NCBI RefSeq assembly: GCF_001476815.1
Contig: NZ_LDSL01000072.1
Location: 1 to 59,114, forward strand
Reading direction: 5' to 3'
Length of the DNA stretch: 59,114 nt
Origin: Pseudacidovorax intermedius
Lineage (GTDB): Bacteria > Pseudomonadota > Gammaproteobacteria > Burkholderiales > Burkholderiaceae_C
Under the pieces are notes generated by a model. The model searched no databases and was not told the DNA's origin. It saw only the letters and a program-made list of their open reading frames with translations. The position numbers and the translations under genes were made by a program. Shown piece after piece: positions 10,306 through 17,087 of the stretch. The first letter of the stretch is position 1, and every line of letters begins with the position of its first letter.

Positions 10306-10873
10306 ACACCGCGGTGGCCGCGCGCAGGTTGGGCAGCGCCCGCACCACGCGGCCGGCCTGCAGGCCGAAGGCGTCGAGCACGCGCAGGCGGTTCTTGCGG
10401 GCCAGCGCGTCGAAGTCGCGGAAGGTGCCGACGCGGATGTTGGGCGTGTCGTACCACTGGTAGGGCAGCCGCCGCGTCACCGGCATGCGGCCCTGCAGGA
10501 TGCTCAGCCGGTTGGGCCAGTGCGCGAAGTTGGGAAAGGCGACGATGCCGATGCGGCCCACGCGCGCCGTCTCGCGCAGCATGACCTCGGCGTTGCGCAG
10601 GTGCTGCAGCGTGTCGATCTGCAGCACCACGTCGAAGCTCGCGTCCTCGAACATCGACAGGCCCTCGTCCAGGTTCAGCTGGATCACGTCCACGCCGCGG
10701 CGCACGCAATGCAGCACGTTGCCGTCGGCGATCTCCACGCCGTAGCCGGTGCAGCCGCGTTCGCGCTGCAGGCGCTCCAGCAGCGCGCCGTCGCCGCAGC
10801 CCAGGTCGAGCACGCGCGCGCCTTCGGGCACCAGGCGCAGGATGCTGTCGTTGATGTCGTGCGTGCTGCTCAT
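10286..10873 (-). CDS. metW: Methionine biosynthesis protein MetW
   Basis: Class-I methyltransferase-fold protein that partners MetX; in proteobacteria metX-metW pairs, MetW is needed for full homoserine acyltransferase activity. The 195 residues carry the SAM-type glycine motif [16 protein letters not shown] at about 20-35 and the family signatures [36 protein letters not shown] and [19 protein letters not shown]. The ATG at 10873 overlaps the metX stop by 4 bases, so the genes are translationally coupled and share the SAM-II leader. The 3' end overlaps the convergent channel gene by 20 bases. Confidence 0.95.
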   Translation of the reverse strand: MSSTHDINDSILRLVPEGARVLDLGCGDGALLERLQRERGCTGYGVEIADGNVLHCVRRGVDVIQLNLDEGLSMFEDASFDVVLQIDTLQHLRNAEVMLRETARVGRIGIVAFPNFAHWPNRLSILQGRMPVTRRLPYQWYDTPNIRVGTFRDFDALARKNRLRVLDAFGLQAGRVVRALPNLRAATAVFKFERD

Positions 10874-11997
10874 GCCAGCTCCTTGGCGATGCCGTCGAAC
10901 CAGGCGCGCACCACGCCCATGTAGCGGGTGTCGTCCAGCAGGAAGGCGTCGTGGCCGTGCGGGGCGTCGATCTCCGCGTAGCTGACGCTGCGCCGGTTGT
11001 CGAGCAGCGCCTTGACCAGCTCGCGGCTGCGCGCGGGCGAGAAGCGCCAGTCGGTGGTGAAGCTCACCAGCAGGAACTTGGCCGTCGCCCGCTCGAAGGC
11101 CGCGCGCAGGCTGCCGCCGTAGGCCGCCGCGGGGTCGAAGTAGTCGAGCGCGCGGGTGATCAGCAAATAGGTGTTGGCGTCGAAATACTCGCTGAACTTG
11201 TCGCCCTGGTGGCGCAGGTAGCTCTCGATCTGGAACTCCACCTCCTGCGTGGTGTAGCGCACCTGCAGGCCCTCGCGCAGCTGGCGGCCGAACTTGGTGT
11301 TCATCACGTCGTCGCTGAGGTAGGTGATGTGGCCGATCATGCGGGCGATGGTCAGGCCGCGTTTCGGCACCACGCCGTGGTCGTAGAAGTGGCCGCCGTG
11401 GAAGTCGGGGTCGGTCACGATGGCGCGCCGGGCCACCTCGTTGAAGGCGATGTTCTCGGCATTGAGGTTGGGCGCGCTGGCGATCACCGCCGCATGGCGC
11501 ACGCGCTCGGGGTATTGCAGCGTCCACGACAGCGCCTGCATGCCGCCCAGACTGCCACCCATCACGGCGGCCAGGGTGCCGATGCCGAGCGCGTCGAGCA
11601 GCCGGGCCTGGGCGTCCACCCAGTCCTCCACCGTCACCACCGGAAAGTCCGCGCCCCAGGGCCGGCCGGTGGCGGGGTTGGTGTGCATCGGCCCGGTCGA
11701 GCCGAAGCAGGAGCCCAGGTTGTTGATGCCGATGACGAAGAAGCGGTCGGTGTCCAGCGGCTTGCCGGGGCCGATCATGTTGTCCCACCAGCCCTGCGAC
11801 TTCGGCTGGCCGGCGTACTGGCCCGCGACGTGGTGCGAGGCATTGAGCGCGTGGCACACCAACACCGCGTTGCTGCGGTCGGCGTTGAGCGTGCCGTAGG
11901 TCTCGTAGGCCAGCGCATAGTCGGCGATGGCGCTGCCGCTGCGCAGGGGCAGCGGCTCGGCGAAGGACATGGACTGCGGTGTGACGTCGAAGGACAT
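10870..11997 (-). CDS. metX: Homoserine O-acyltransferase MetX
   Basis: Alpha/beta-hydrolase-fold enzyme that acylates homoserine in the first committed step of methionine synthesis (acetyl- or succinyl-CoA donor; the sequence alone does not settle which). The 375-residue protein carries the nucleophile elbow [11 protein letters not shown] (Ser149), the [12 protein letters not shown] loop near residues 92-103, and the late Asp and His of the triad in the [11 protein letters not shown] and DAPHGHDAF regions. The start at 11997 ([10 protein letters not shown]) follows directly after the leader terminator. An in-frame ATG at 12063 lies inside the riboswitch aptamer and is rejected. The gene overlaps metW by 4 bases. 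Confidence 0.95.
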   Translation of the reverse strand: MSFDVTPQSMSFAEPLPLRSGSAIADYALAYETYGTLNADRSNAVLVCHALNASHHVAGQYAGQPKSQGWWDNMIGPGKPLDTDRFFVIGINNLGSCFGSTGPMHTNPATGRPWGADFPVVTVEDWVDAQARLLDALGIGTLAAVMGGSLGGMQALSWTLQYPERVRHAAVIASAPNLNAENIAFNEVARRAIVTDPDFHGGHFYDHGVVPKRGLTIARMIGHITYLSDDVMNTKFGRQLREGLQVRYTTQEVEFQIESYLRHQGDKFSEYFDANTYLLITRALDYFDPAAAYGGSLRAAFERATAKFLLVSFTTDWRFSPARSRELVKALLDNRRSVSYAEIDAPHGHDAFLLDDTRYMGVVRAWFDGIAKELA

Positions 11998-12000
11998 GGC

Positions 12001-12039
12001 GAAAAAGAAAACCCGGCCTCGCCAAAAACGAGCCGGGTT
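12001..12039 (-). terminator. Leader terminator (attenuator) of metX-metW
   Basis: On the minus strand AACCCGG-CTCG pairs with CGAG-CCGGGTT (11 bp with one bulged G) around a T-rich 7-base loop, then TTTTCTTTTTC follows and ends only 3 bases before the metX ATG. It lies just downstream of the SAM-II aptamer. That position suggests transcription attenuation of metXW; it could also stop read-through from the upstream exporter gene. Confidence 0.8.
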
Positions 12040-12047
12040 GCGGGCAT

Positions 12048-12099
12048 CCGTCTTTAGCTGCATTTATCAAGCGCCCGCAAGCTGGAGCAAATCGGCGCT
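12048..12099 (-). ncRNA. SAM-II riboswitch aptamer upstream of metX
   Basis: The minus-strand leader matches the SAM-II consensus base for base in its conserved blocks: the P1 arm AGCGC, then CGATTT, a loop ending TTGC, the P1 arm GCGCT, then TGATAAATG and CAGCTAAA. These blocks form the H-type pseudoknot that binds S-adenosylmethionine in the known structure. The aptamer begins about 8 bases after a TATACT -10 element. High SAM should reduce metX-metW expression; the terminator at 12001-12039 is the probable expression platform. Confidence 0.9.
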
Positions 12100-12106
12100 G
12101 GTCGAA

Positions 12107-12112
12107 AGTATA
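12107..12112 (-). promoter_or_regulatory. -10 element for the SAM-II/metX transcript
   Basis: TATACT on the minus strand (one mismatch to TATAAT). Start-site spacing places the first transcribed base at about 12100, the 5' edge of the riboswitch. No good -35 hexamer is visible in the GC-rich upstream sequence. Confidence 0.55.
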
Positions 12113-12150
12113 GGCCGGGCGGCACCCTGGCCGCCCGGCAAGGACAAGCC

Positions 12151-12723
12151 TCAGGCACCCCAGCCGATGAGGGCGGCGACGCCGAGCACCAGGAAGATCA
12201 CGGCCGAGATGCTGTGAACCAGCTTGATGGGCACCTTGCGCACGATGCGCTCGCCCAGCCACACCACCGGCGCGTTGGCCAGCATCATGCCGAGCGTCGT
12301 GCCGATCACCACCCACAGGTAGTCGTGGGTGAAGCGCGCGGCCAGCATCACGGTGGCGATCTGGGTCTTGTCGCCCATCTCGGCCAGGAAGAAGGCCACC
12401 AGCGTGGTGCCGAAGACGCCGAATTTGGAGATGCTCTTGGGCGCATCGTCCTCGTCGAGCTTGTCCGGGATCAGCATCCAGATCGCCATGGCGATGAAGG
12501 AGATGCCGAGGATCCACCGCAGCACGTTCGGCCCCAGCACGCCGGTGACCCAGGCACCGACGGCACCGGCCAGCGCATGATTGACCACCGTGGCCGCGAA
12601 GATGCCCAGCACGATGGGCCAGGGCTTGCGGAAGCGGGCCGCCAGGACGAGGGAAAGGAGTTGGGTCTTGTCACCCATTTCGGCCAGCGCGACGATGCCG
12701 GTGGCCACCAGAAAGGCTTCCAT
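12151..12723 (-). CDS. GDT1/TMEM165 (UPF0016) family cation exporter, probable Mn2+ exporter
   Basis: Small inner-membrane transporter with two homologous halves, each carrying the family signature EMGDKTQ (residues 15-21 and 115-121). About six hydrophobic segments surround a short acidic loop LDEDDAPKS near residue 90. Bacterial members such as MneA export manganese. The yybP-ykoY leader at 12762-12915 strongly supports a manganese role here. The start at 12723 (MEAFLVATGIVALAEMG) fits the 190-residue family length. The ATG is preceded by a C-rich stretch with no clear Shine-Dalgarno sequence. metX lies 153 bases downstream with its own promoter. Confidence 0.92.
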   Translation of the reverse strand: MEAFLVATGIVALAEMGDKTQLLSLVLAARFRKPWPIVLGIFAATVVNHALAGAVGAWVTGVLGPNVLRWILGISFIAMAIWMLIPDKLDEDDAPKSISKFGVFGTTLVAFFLAEMGDKTQIATVMLAARFTHDYLWVVIGTTLGMMLANAPVVWLGERIVRKVPIKLVHSISAVIFLVLGVAALIGWGA

Positions 12724-12761
12724 GAAGGGATGTGGGGTTGGGACGGCCGAAGGACACGATC

Positions 12762-12804
12762 GACCACGCAGCGCCTCCGGCCTTGTTCCCGAAGCTGCGT
12801 GGTC
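12762..12804 (-). promoter_or_regulatory. Expression-platform hairpin of the Mn2+ riboswitch
   Basis: On the minus strand GACCACGCAGC (12794-12804) and GCTGCGTGGTC (12762-12772) make an 11-bp perfect stem. The first GAC of the left arm is also the end of the aptamer P1 3' strand, so a complete P1 and the complete hairpin exclude each other. No U-tract follows, so control may be at translation or by Rho rather than by intrinsic termination. Confidence 0.6.
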
Positions 12805-12915
12805 AATGGTCTCGCCAGGTCTTCTACTGTGTACGCCATGTTCCGCGTGGGACGCGATACAAGTCTGTTGACGCACACCCTTCTCGCATTCGGAAGGCGG
12901 CTACTCCCCAAAGAC
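12802..12915 (-). ncRNA. yybP-ykoY (Mn2+) riboswitch
   Basis: The minus strand holds the two conserved parts of this class: TTTGGGGAGTAGCC at the 5' side and CTGGCGAGACCATTGAC at the 3' side, with GCGTCAACA between them. P1 can form as GTC..TGG with CCA..GAC. The class senses Mn2+ and switches on Mn exporters, and the gene behind it is such an exporter. A TAGAAT -10 lies directly upstream. Confidence 0.92.
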
Positions 12916-12922
12916 AGCGGGC

Positions 12923-12928
12923 ATTCTA
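12923..12928 (-). promoter_or_regulatory. -10 element for the Mn2+ riboswitch transcript
   Basis: TAGAAT on the minus strand; the expected start at about 12916 coincides with the first base of aptamer helix P1. A TTGCTG 19 bases upstream is a poor -35 candidate. Confidence 0.5.
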
Positions 12929-13296
12929 GCCCCACGATGCGGCGGCGCAGCAAAAATGCTGTACGCACGCCTTGGCGCGCCTGCTTGTAGGACTTTTTGC
13001 GCCGGCGGCGTCAGCGTGGGCAACGCTCTGTTCTTTATGCTGCGGGAGCGCTTCCGTACGCCCGCGAGGCCCGCTCTGGAGACGCTTTCGCCCGGTTCAT
13101 GACCTTGTTGCAATTCAAGGGAAATTCCTGCCCCCGACCCAAACAAATCCCCCATAATGGCTGGACCTTCGGCCCGGAAAGCCGCAGGCCATTGGGTGAT
13201 CGGTCAGTTTCGCCAGCCCCGTTCGGCATCGTGCCGCGGGTCTTGCGCCCGGGACTCCATCGCTGCTTTTCTTCGTGTTTTACAGGAGTCCCATTC
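12929..13296 (+). other. Spacer with the long 5' leader of the RRM gene
   Basis: No gene is supported in these 368 bases. The left part carries the minus-strand promoter for the manganese exporter. On the plus strand CATAAT at 13153-13158 is a possible -10 for the RRM gene, which would give a leader of about 130 bases; no matching -35 stands out. The final part is pyrimidine-rich and ends with ACAGGAG, a good ribosome-binding site. A structured cold-response leader is possible but not shown. Confidence 0.4.
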
Positions 13297-13824
13297 ATGG
13301 GCAACAAACTCTACGTCGGCAACCTGCCCTATTCGGTGCGCGACGGTGATCTCGAACAGGCCTTCGGCCAGTTCGGCGCAGTGACCAGCGCCAAGGTCAT
13401 GATGGAGCGCGAAACCGGCCGTTCCAAAGGCTTCGGTTTCGTGGAAATGGGCAGCGACGCCGAGGCGCAGGCTGCCATCCAGGGCATGAACGGTCAGCCC
13501 CTGGGCGGCCGCAGCGTCGTGGTGAACGAGGCACGTCCCATGGAGCCGCGTCCGCCCCGTAGCGGTGGCGGCGGCTACGGTGGTGGTGGCGGTGGTTATG
13601 GCGGCGGTGGCGGCGGCTACGGCGGCGGTGGTGGTGGCGGCGGCTACGGTGGTGGCGGCGGTGGCCGCAGCGGCGGTGGTGGCGGCGGCTACGGCGGCCG
13701 TGGCGGCGGCGGTGGTGGTGGCAACGACGGCAGCTTCCGCAACCCCTATGGCACCGGCCCCCGTGGCGGTGGTGGCGGCGGCGGTGGTCGCGGCGGCTAC
13801 GGCGGCGGCGGCAACAGCTACTGA
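13297..13824 (+). CDS. Glycine-rich RRM RNA-binding protein
   Basis: Single RNA-recognition-motif protein of the cyanobacterial/plant GRP type found in many betaproteobacteria, often cold-induced. The RRM spans residues 2-80 with RNP2 LYVGNL (5-10) and RNP1 KGFGFVEM (44-51); the aromatic RNA-stacking residues are present. From about residue 88 the tail is a run of Gly with Tyr and Arg (YGGGGGGYGGG-type repeats and RGG), a disordered RNA-binding segment. The start is set by the AGGAG site 9 bases before the ATG and by the RRM first strand. The protein has 175 residues. A strong terminator follows at 13860. Confidence 0.93.
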   Translation: MGNKLYVGNLPYSVRDGDLEQAFGQFGAVTSAKVMMERETGRSKGFGFVEMGSDAEAQAAIQGMNGQPLGGRSVVVNEARPMEPRPPRSGGGGYGGGGGGYGGGGGGYGGGGGGGGYGGGGGGRSGGGGGGYGGRGGGGGGGNDGSFRNPYGTGPRGGGGGGGGRGGYGGGGNSY

Positions 13825-13859
13825 TCGATCATGCGGTCCCGTTGTTCGGGACGCATTGG

Positions 13860-13884
13860 AAAGGCTCCCTCGGGAGCCTTTTTC
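13860..13884 (+). terminator. Intrinsic terminator of the RRM gene
   Basis: AAAGGCTCC and GGAGCCTTT form a 9-bp stem with a 4-base loop, followed by TTTTTC. It is 35 bases past the RRM stop. Confidence 0.88.
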
Positions 13885-13917
13885 ATTGGCGCGCCGGTCG
13901 GAATCCGGTAAGCCAGA

Positions 13918-13951
13918 CCGGCCCGGCCCGGCCAGGGCCGGACCGGGCCGG
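13918..13951. repeat. Very GC-rich near-perfect palindrome
   Basis: CCGGCCCGG-C-CCGGCC and GGCCGG-A-CCGGGCCGG are inverted copies around a 2-base centre, with a single C/A mismatch. It lies between the convergent RRM and dehydrogenase genes and has no U-tract. It may terminate the dehydrogenase transcript or be a cruciform-prone site. Confidence 0.6.
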
Positions 13952-13997
13952 ACGGGGCTGGGCCACTGTTTACGCCCGTCAGCGCCGGGTCGTCGCC

Positions 13998-14786
13998 TTA
14001 TTCGTCGCGGCGGCGCTTGCGCCCGCGCCCCTGCACCGCACGGTCGAACAGCGCATTGGGCAGGGCACGCATCAGCTTCGCCACCACCGCCATCTGCCAC
14101 GGAATGACGCGGTAGCTGGCGCCGGCCTCGATGGCACGGAAGGCACGGTCGGCAAAAGTGTCGGCCGGGATGAGGAAGGGCATGCCATAGCGGTTGCCGC
14201 GCGTCAGCGGCGTGTCCACATAGCCGGGGCAGATCGTCACCACCTGCACGCCGCTGCGGTGCAGTTCGGTGCGCAGGCTTTCGCAGTAGGCGACGACGGC
14301 GGCCTTGCTGGCGCAGTAGGCGCCATGGCCGGGCAGACCGCGGATGGCCGCGACGCTGCCGATGCCCACCAGCCGGCCGCTGCCGCGCGCCACCATGGCG
14401 GCCACGAAAGGATGGAAGGTGGCGGCCAGGCCCACGTTGTTGAGCGCGAAGGTCTGCGCCATCACGTCCACGTCGCCTCGGTCGGCGGTGTCCATGCCGA
14501 TGCTGACGCCGGCGTTGGCGATCACGGCGTCGGGCAGGCCCTGTCCGGCGATGCAGGCTTGGCCAGCGGCGACGATGCTGTCCACCTCGGCCACGTCGGC
14601 ACCGTAGACGCGGCAGCGGTCGGGGCCGAGGCCCTGGGCGGCGGCCCATTCCTCCATCTGCGCCGTGCGTCGCGCGACCAGCGCGAGGCGCCAGCCGGCC
14701 TTAGCGTAGCGCGCAGCGAGCGCCTGGCCGATGCCGCTGGAAGCACCGGTGATGAAGACCAGAGGGGCAGCGGCGGCAGCGGGCAT
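13998..14786 (-). CDS. Short-chain dehydrogenase/reductase (SDR)
   Basis: Classical NAD(P)-dependent SDR of 262 residues. The cofactor motif FITGASSGIGQAL lies at about 11-23, NAG appears in VIANAGVS, the catalytic Ser is in GIGSVAA, and Tyr/Lys are in GAYCASKAAV. The C-terminus is basic (GRGRKRRRDE). The start at 14786 leaves a 29-base gap after lptC, so it is probably the last gene of the kdsD-kdsC-lptC operon, in the place where lptA and lptB often stand. The substrate is unknown. Confidence 0.9.
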   Translation of the reverse strand: MPAAAAAPLVFITGASSGIGQALAARYAKAGWRLALVARRTAQMEEWAAAQGLGPDRCRVYGADVAEVDSIVAAGQACIAGQGLPDAVIANAGVSIGMDTADRGDVDVMAQTFALNNVGLAATFHPFVAAMVARGSGRLVGIGSVAAIRGLPGHGAYCASKAAVVAYCESLRTELHRSGVQVVTICPGYVDTPLTRGNRYGMPFLIPADTFADRAFRAIEAGASYRVIPWQMAVVAKLMRALPNALFDRAVQGRGRKRRRDE

Positions 14787-14815
14787 GGCGTCTTTCAGGG
14801 CGGCGGGCGGGCTGC

Positions 14816-15457
14816 CTAGGGCCGGCGGGCGCCCGGTGGGGCGGGCGGCTGGATCTGCCCGCGCACCCGGCCACGCAGGTTGGCGATGCCGCTCAGGTGG
14901 TCGTAGTCCAGAGAATCGGCCGTGAACCGGTCGCGGCCGCGCATCAGCGTGACCGGCAGGTGCGAGCGCACCTTTTCGTCGTTGCTGAAGACGTGCAGGA
15001 AGTCGCCCCGGAACTCCAGGCGCGGTGCCGGCTTGCCGTCGGTGGTCTTGCCTTCGTCGCGCACCACCACGGCATTGCCGAACAGCTGGATCTCGCTCGC
15101 GTCGGCATTGGAAAGGCCACGGTCGGCGATGGCGCGCGTCACCAGGCCCTGCGGCGAGACGGTGCGCACGCGCACGCCGTCGACCTCCATGGTGTCGGTG
15201 TCGGGATAGTGACGACCCTCGCGGCCGCTGATCTCGCTGTGCAGCGAACCGTCGGGCAGGAAACTGCGGACTGTGAAGTCGCGCATGAAGAAGTCGGGTT
15301 CGTGCGTCACGGCCTTGGGCACGCTGGGCTTGATGAGGTCGGGCGCATTGCGCACCAGCCAGTAAGTGCCCAGGGCGAGCAGGCCGGTCAGGATGATCGG
15401 CAGGTACATGCTCAGCCGGTCGAAGGCGAGGCCGAACACGGACAGCGCGCGCTTCAT
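14816..15457 (-). CDS. lptC: LPS export protein LptC
   Basis: Bitopic inner-membrane protein that passes lipopolysaccharide from the LptB2FG ABC transporter to periplasmic LptA. The start at 15457 gives MKRALSVFGLAFDRLSMYLP, then one membrane helix (about 16-38, ending LALGTYWLV). The periplasmic beta-jellyroll follows from about residue 60 (HEPDFFMRDFTVRSFLPDGSLH...), with LFGNAVVVRDEG and FTADSLDYDH in the usual places. The 213 residues are normal for betaproteobacteria. The start overlaps the kdsC stop by 4 bases. A longer in-frame start upstream would precede the membrane anchor and lies inside kdsC. Confidence 0.9.
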   Translation of the reverse strand: MKRALSVFGLAFDRLSMYLPIILTGLLALGTYWLVRNAPDLIKPSVPKAVTHEPDFFMRDFTVRSFLPDGSLHSEISGREGRHYPDTDTMEVDGVRVRTVSPQGLVTRAIADRGLSNADASEIQLFGNAVVVRDEGKTTDGKPAPRLEFRGDFLHVFSNDEKVRSHLPVTLMRGRDRFTADSLDYDHLSGIANLRGRVRGQIQPPAPPGARRP

Positions 15458-16032
15458 GCGTCGGGCACCCCGCAGGCGGCGTCGAGCAGGCCGGCATAGC
15501 GGCCGCAGGCGCACAGCAGCAGATCGCAGAACTCGCGCGCCGCGCCTTCGCCACCGCGGGCGCGGGTGACGTAGCGCACGGCCACCGCCACCTCGGCATG
15601 GGCATTGGCGGGGGCGGCGGCGAAGGCCACGCGGCGCAGCACCGGCAGGTCGGGCCAGTCGTCGCCGATGGCGGCGGCCTGCGGCCAGTCGAGGCCGAGG
15701 GCGGCGAGGATCTCGGCCGAGGCGGCCACCTTGTCCATGACGCCGTAGCGCGCGTGGGCCACGCCCAGCGCCTGCAGGCGGGCGCGCAGCGGCGCGGAGT
15801 CGCGGCCGGTGACGACCACGGGCTCGATGCCCGCCTTGCGCAGCATCTGAAGGCCATAGCCGTCTAGCACGCTGAAGCGCTTGAGCGTTTCGCCGGCGTC
15901 GGTGAAGTAGATGCCGCCGTCGGTGAGCACGCCGTCGACGTCGAAGAAGGCGACGCGCACGTCCTGCGCGGCCAGCAGCAGTTCGGGGTCGAAGGCGAGC
16001 ACAGGTCGGGCGCGCAGCGGATGCGACGCCAT
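15454..16032 (-). CDS. kdsC: Kdo-8-phosphate phosphatase KdsC
   Basis: Mg2+-dependent HAD-superfamily phosphatase that releases Kdo from Kdo-8-phosphate in lipid A core synthesis. Motif I FFDVDGVLTDG has the nucleophile Asp31 and Asp33. Motif II is VVTGRDSAP, and the late motif IGDDWPDLPVL supplies the metal-binding Asp residues. It has the small cap-less form, 192 residues. The start overlaps the kdsD stop by one base and its stop overlaps lptC by 4, indicating one operon. Confidence 0.94.
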   Translation of the reverse strand: MASHPLRARPVLAFDPELLLAAQDVRVAFFDVDGVLTDGGIYFTDAGETLKRFSVLDGYGLQMLRKAGIEPVVVTGRDSAPLRARLQALGVAHARYGVMDKVAASAEILAALGLDWPQAAAIGDDWPDLPVLRRVAFAAAPANAHAEVAVAVRYVTRARGGEGAAREFCDLLLCACGRYAGLLDAACGVPDA

Positions 16033-17018
16033 CAGATGACCTTCGCCCGCATCAGGTCGGTGGTGTTGAGCGCACCGGCCAGCCGGCCGTCGGCATCGAC
16101 GACGAACAGCCGGGTGATGCCGAATTGCTCCATCAGCTCGGCGGCCTCCACGGCCAGCGCATCCTGGCGGATGGTGCGCGGGCCGCGGTGCATGACGTCG
16201 GCGGCCTGGATGCCGCGCAGGTCGGTGCCGGCCTCGATCAGACGACGCAGGTCGCCGTCGGTGAAGATGCCTTCGGCACGGCCGCCTTCGCCCATGACGG
16301 CGGCGGCGCCGAAGCCCTGCACGCTCATCGCGCGCATGAGTTCGGCGATGCCGGCCTGCGGCGACACGCGGGGCACGGTCTCGCCGCGGCGCATGACGTC
16401 GGCCACATGGGTGAGCAGCTTGCGGCCGAGCGCACCGCCGGGGTGCGAGCGGGCGAAGTCCTCGGCACCGAAGCCGCGGGCGTCGAGCAGCGCCACGGCC
16501 AGCGCGTCGCCCAGCGCCATCTGCGCGGTGGTGCTGGCGGTCGGCGCCAGGTTGAGGGGACAGGCTTCCTTCTCGACGCCGCTGTCGAGCACCAGGTCGG
16601 CATGGCGGGCCAGCGAGGAGGCGGCGCCGCCGGTCATGGCGATCAGCGGCACGCCCTGGCGCTTGAGCACGGGCAGGATGGCGTCGAGCTCGTTGCTCTC
16701 GCCGCTGTTGGAGATGGCCAGCACCACGTCGGCCGCGGTGACCATGCCCAGGTCGCCGTGGCTGGCCTCGGCGGGGTGCACGAACAGGGCCGGCGTGCCG
16801 GTGGAGGCGAGCGTGGCGGCGATCTTGCGGCCCACATGCCCGCTCTTGCCCATGCCCATGACCACCACGCGGCCCTGCAGCGCGAGGATGCGCCGCACGG
16901 CCTCGACGAAGCTCGCGCCGACGCGCGACTTGAGGCCCTGCACGGCCGCAGCCTCGATGTCGAAAGTGGCGCGCGCGCGGGCCAGCAACGCGTCGGGATC
17001 CGGGGCCGGAAAGCTCAT
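16032..17018 (-). CDS. kdsD: D-arabinose-5-phosphate isomerase KdsD (KpsF/GutQ family)
   Basis: Converts ribulose-5-phosphate to arabinose-5-phosphate, the first step to Kdo. An N-terminal SIS domain (about 40-175) includes VVMGMGKSGHVGRKIAATL, the HPAEASHGDLGM segment and ISNSGESNEL. Two CBS domains follow (about 205-265 and 275-328). The length of 328 is typical. It is the first gene of the kdsD-kdsC-lptC run and is divergent from the cation/proton antiporter with only 69 bases between starts, so promoters overlap there. Confidence 0.95.
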   Translation of the reverse strand: MSFPAPDPDALLARARATFDIEAAAVQGLKSRVGASFVEAVRRILALQGRVVVMGMGKSGHVGRKIAATLASTGTPALFVHPAEASHGDLGMVTAADVVLAISNSGESNELDAILPVLKRQGVPLIAMTGGAASSLARHADLVLDSGVEKEACPLNLAPTASTTAQMALGDALAVALLDARGFGAEDFARSHPGGALGRKLLTHVADVMRRGETVPRVSPQAGIAELMRAMSVQGFGAAAVMGEGGRAEGIFTDGDLRRLIEAGTDLRGIQAADVMHRGPRTIRQDALAVEAAELMEQFGITRLFVVDADGRLAGALNTTDLMRAKVI

Positions 17019-17087
17019 CGGGCGATTTTATCGGTGCGCCTTGGCCCCGCTCCGGCGCAGTGCATGGCCCTTGCTAGGATCAGCCGG

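Noticed and set aside
11998-12063. N-terminal extension of metX starting at 12063
   Set aside because: The extra codons lie in the SAM-II aptamer and terminator, and the family N-terminus begins at 11997.
12724-12876. N-terminal extension of the GDT1-family protein
   Set aside because: It would translate the Mn2+ riboswitch; MEAFLVATG is the usual N-terminus.
13561-13815. Tandem-repeat array or CRISPR-like repeats in GGTGGCGGC-rich DNA
   Set aside because: It is the coding sequence for the glycine-rich tail of the RRM protein.
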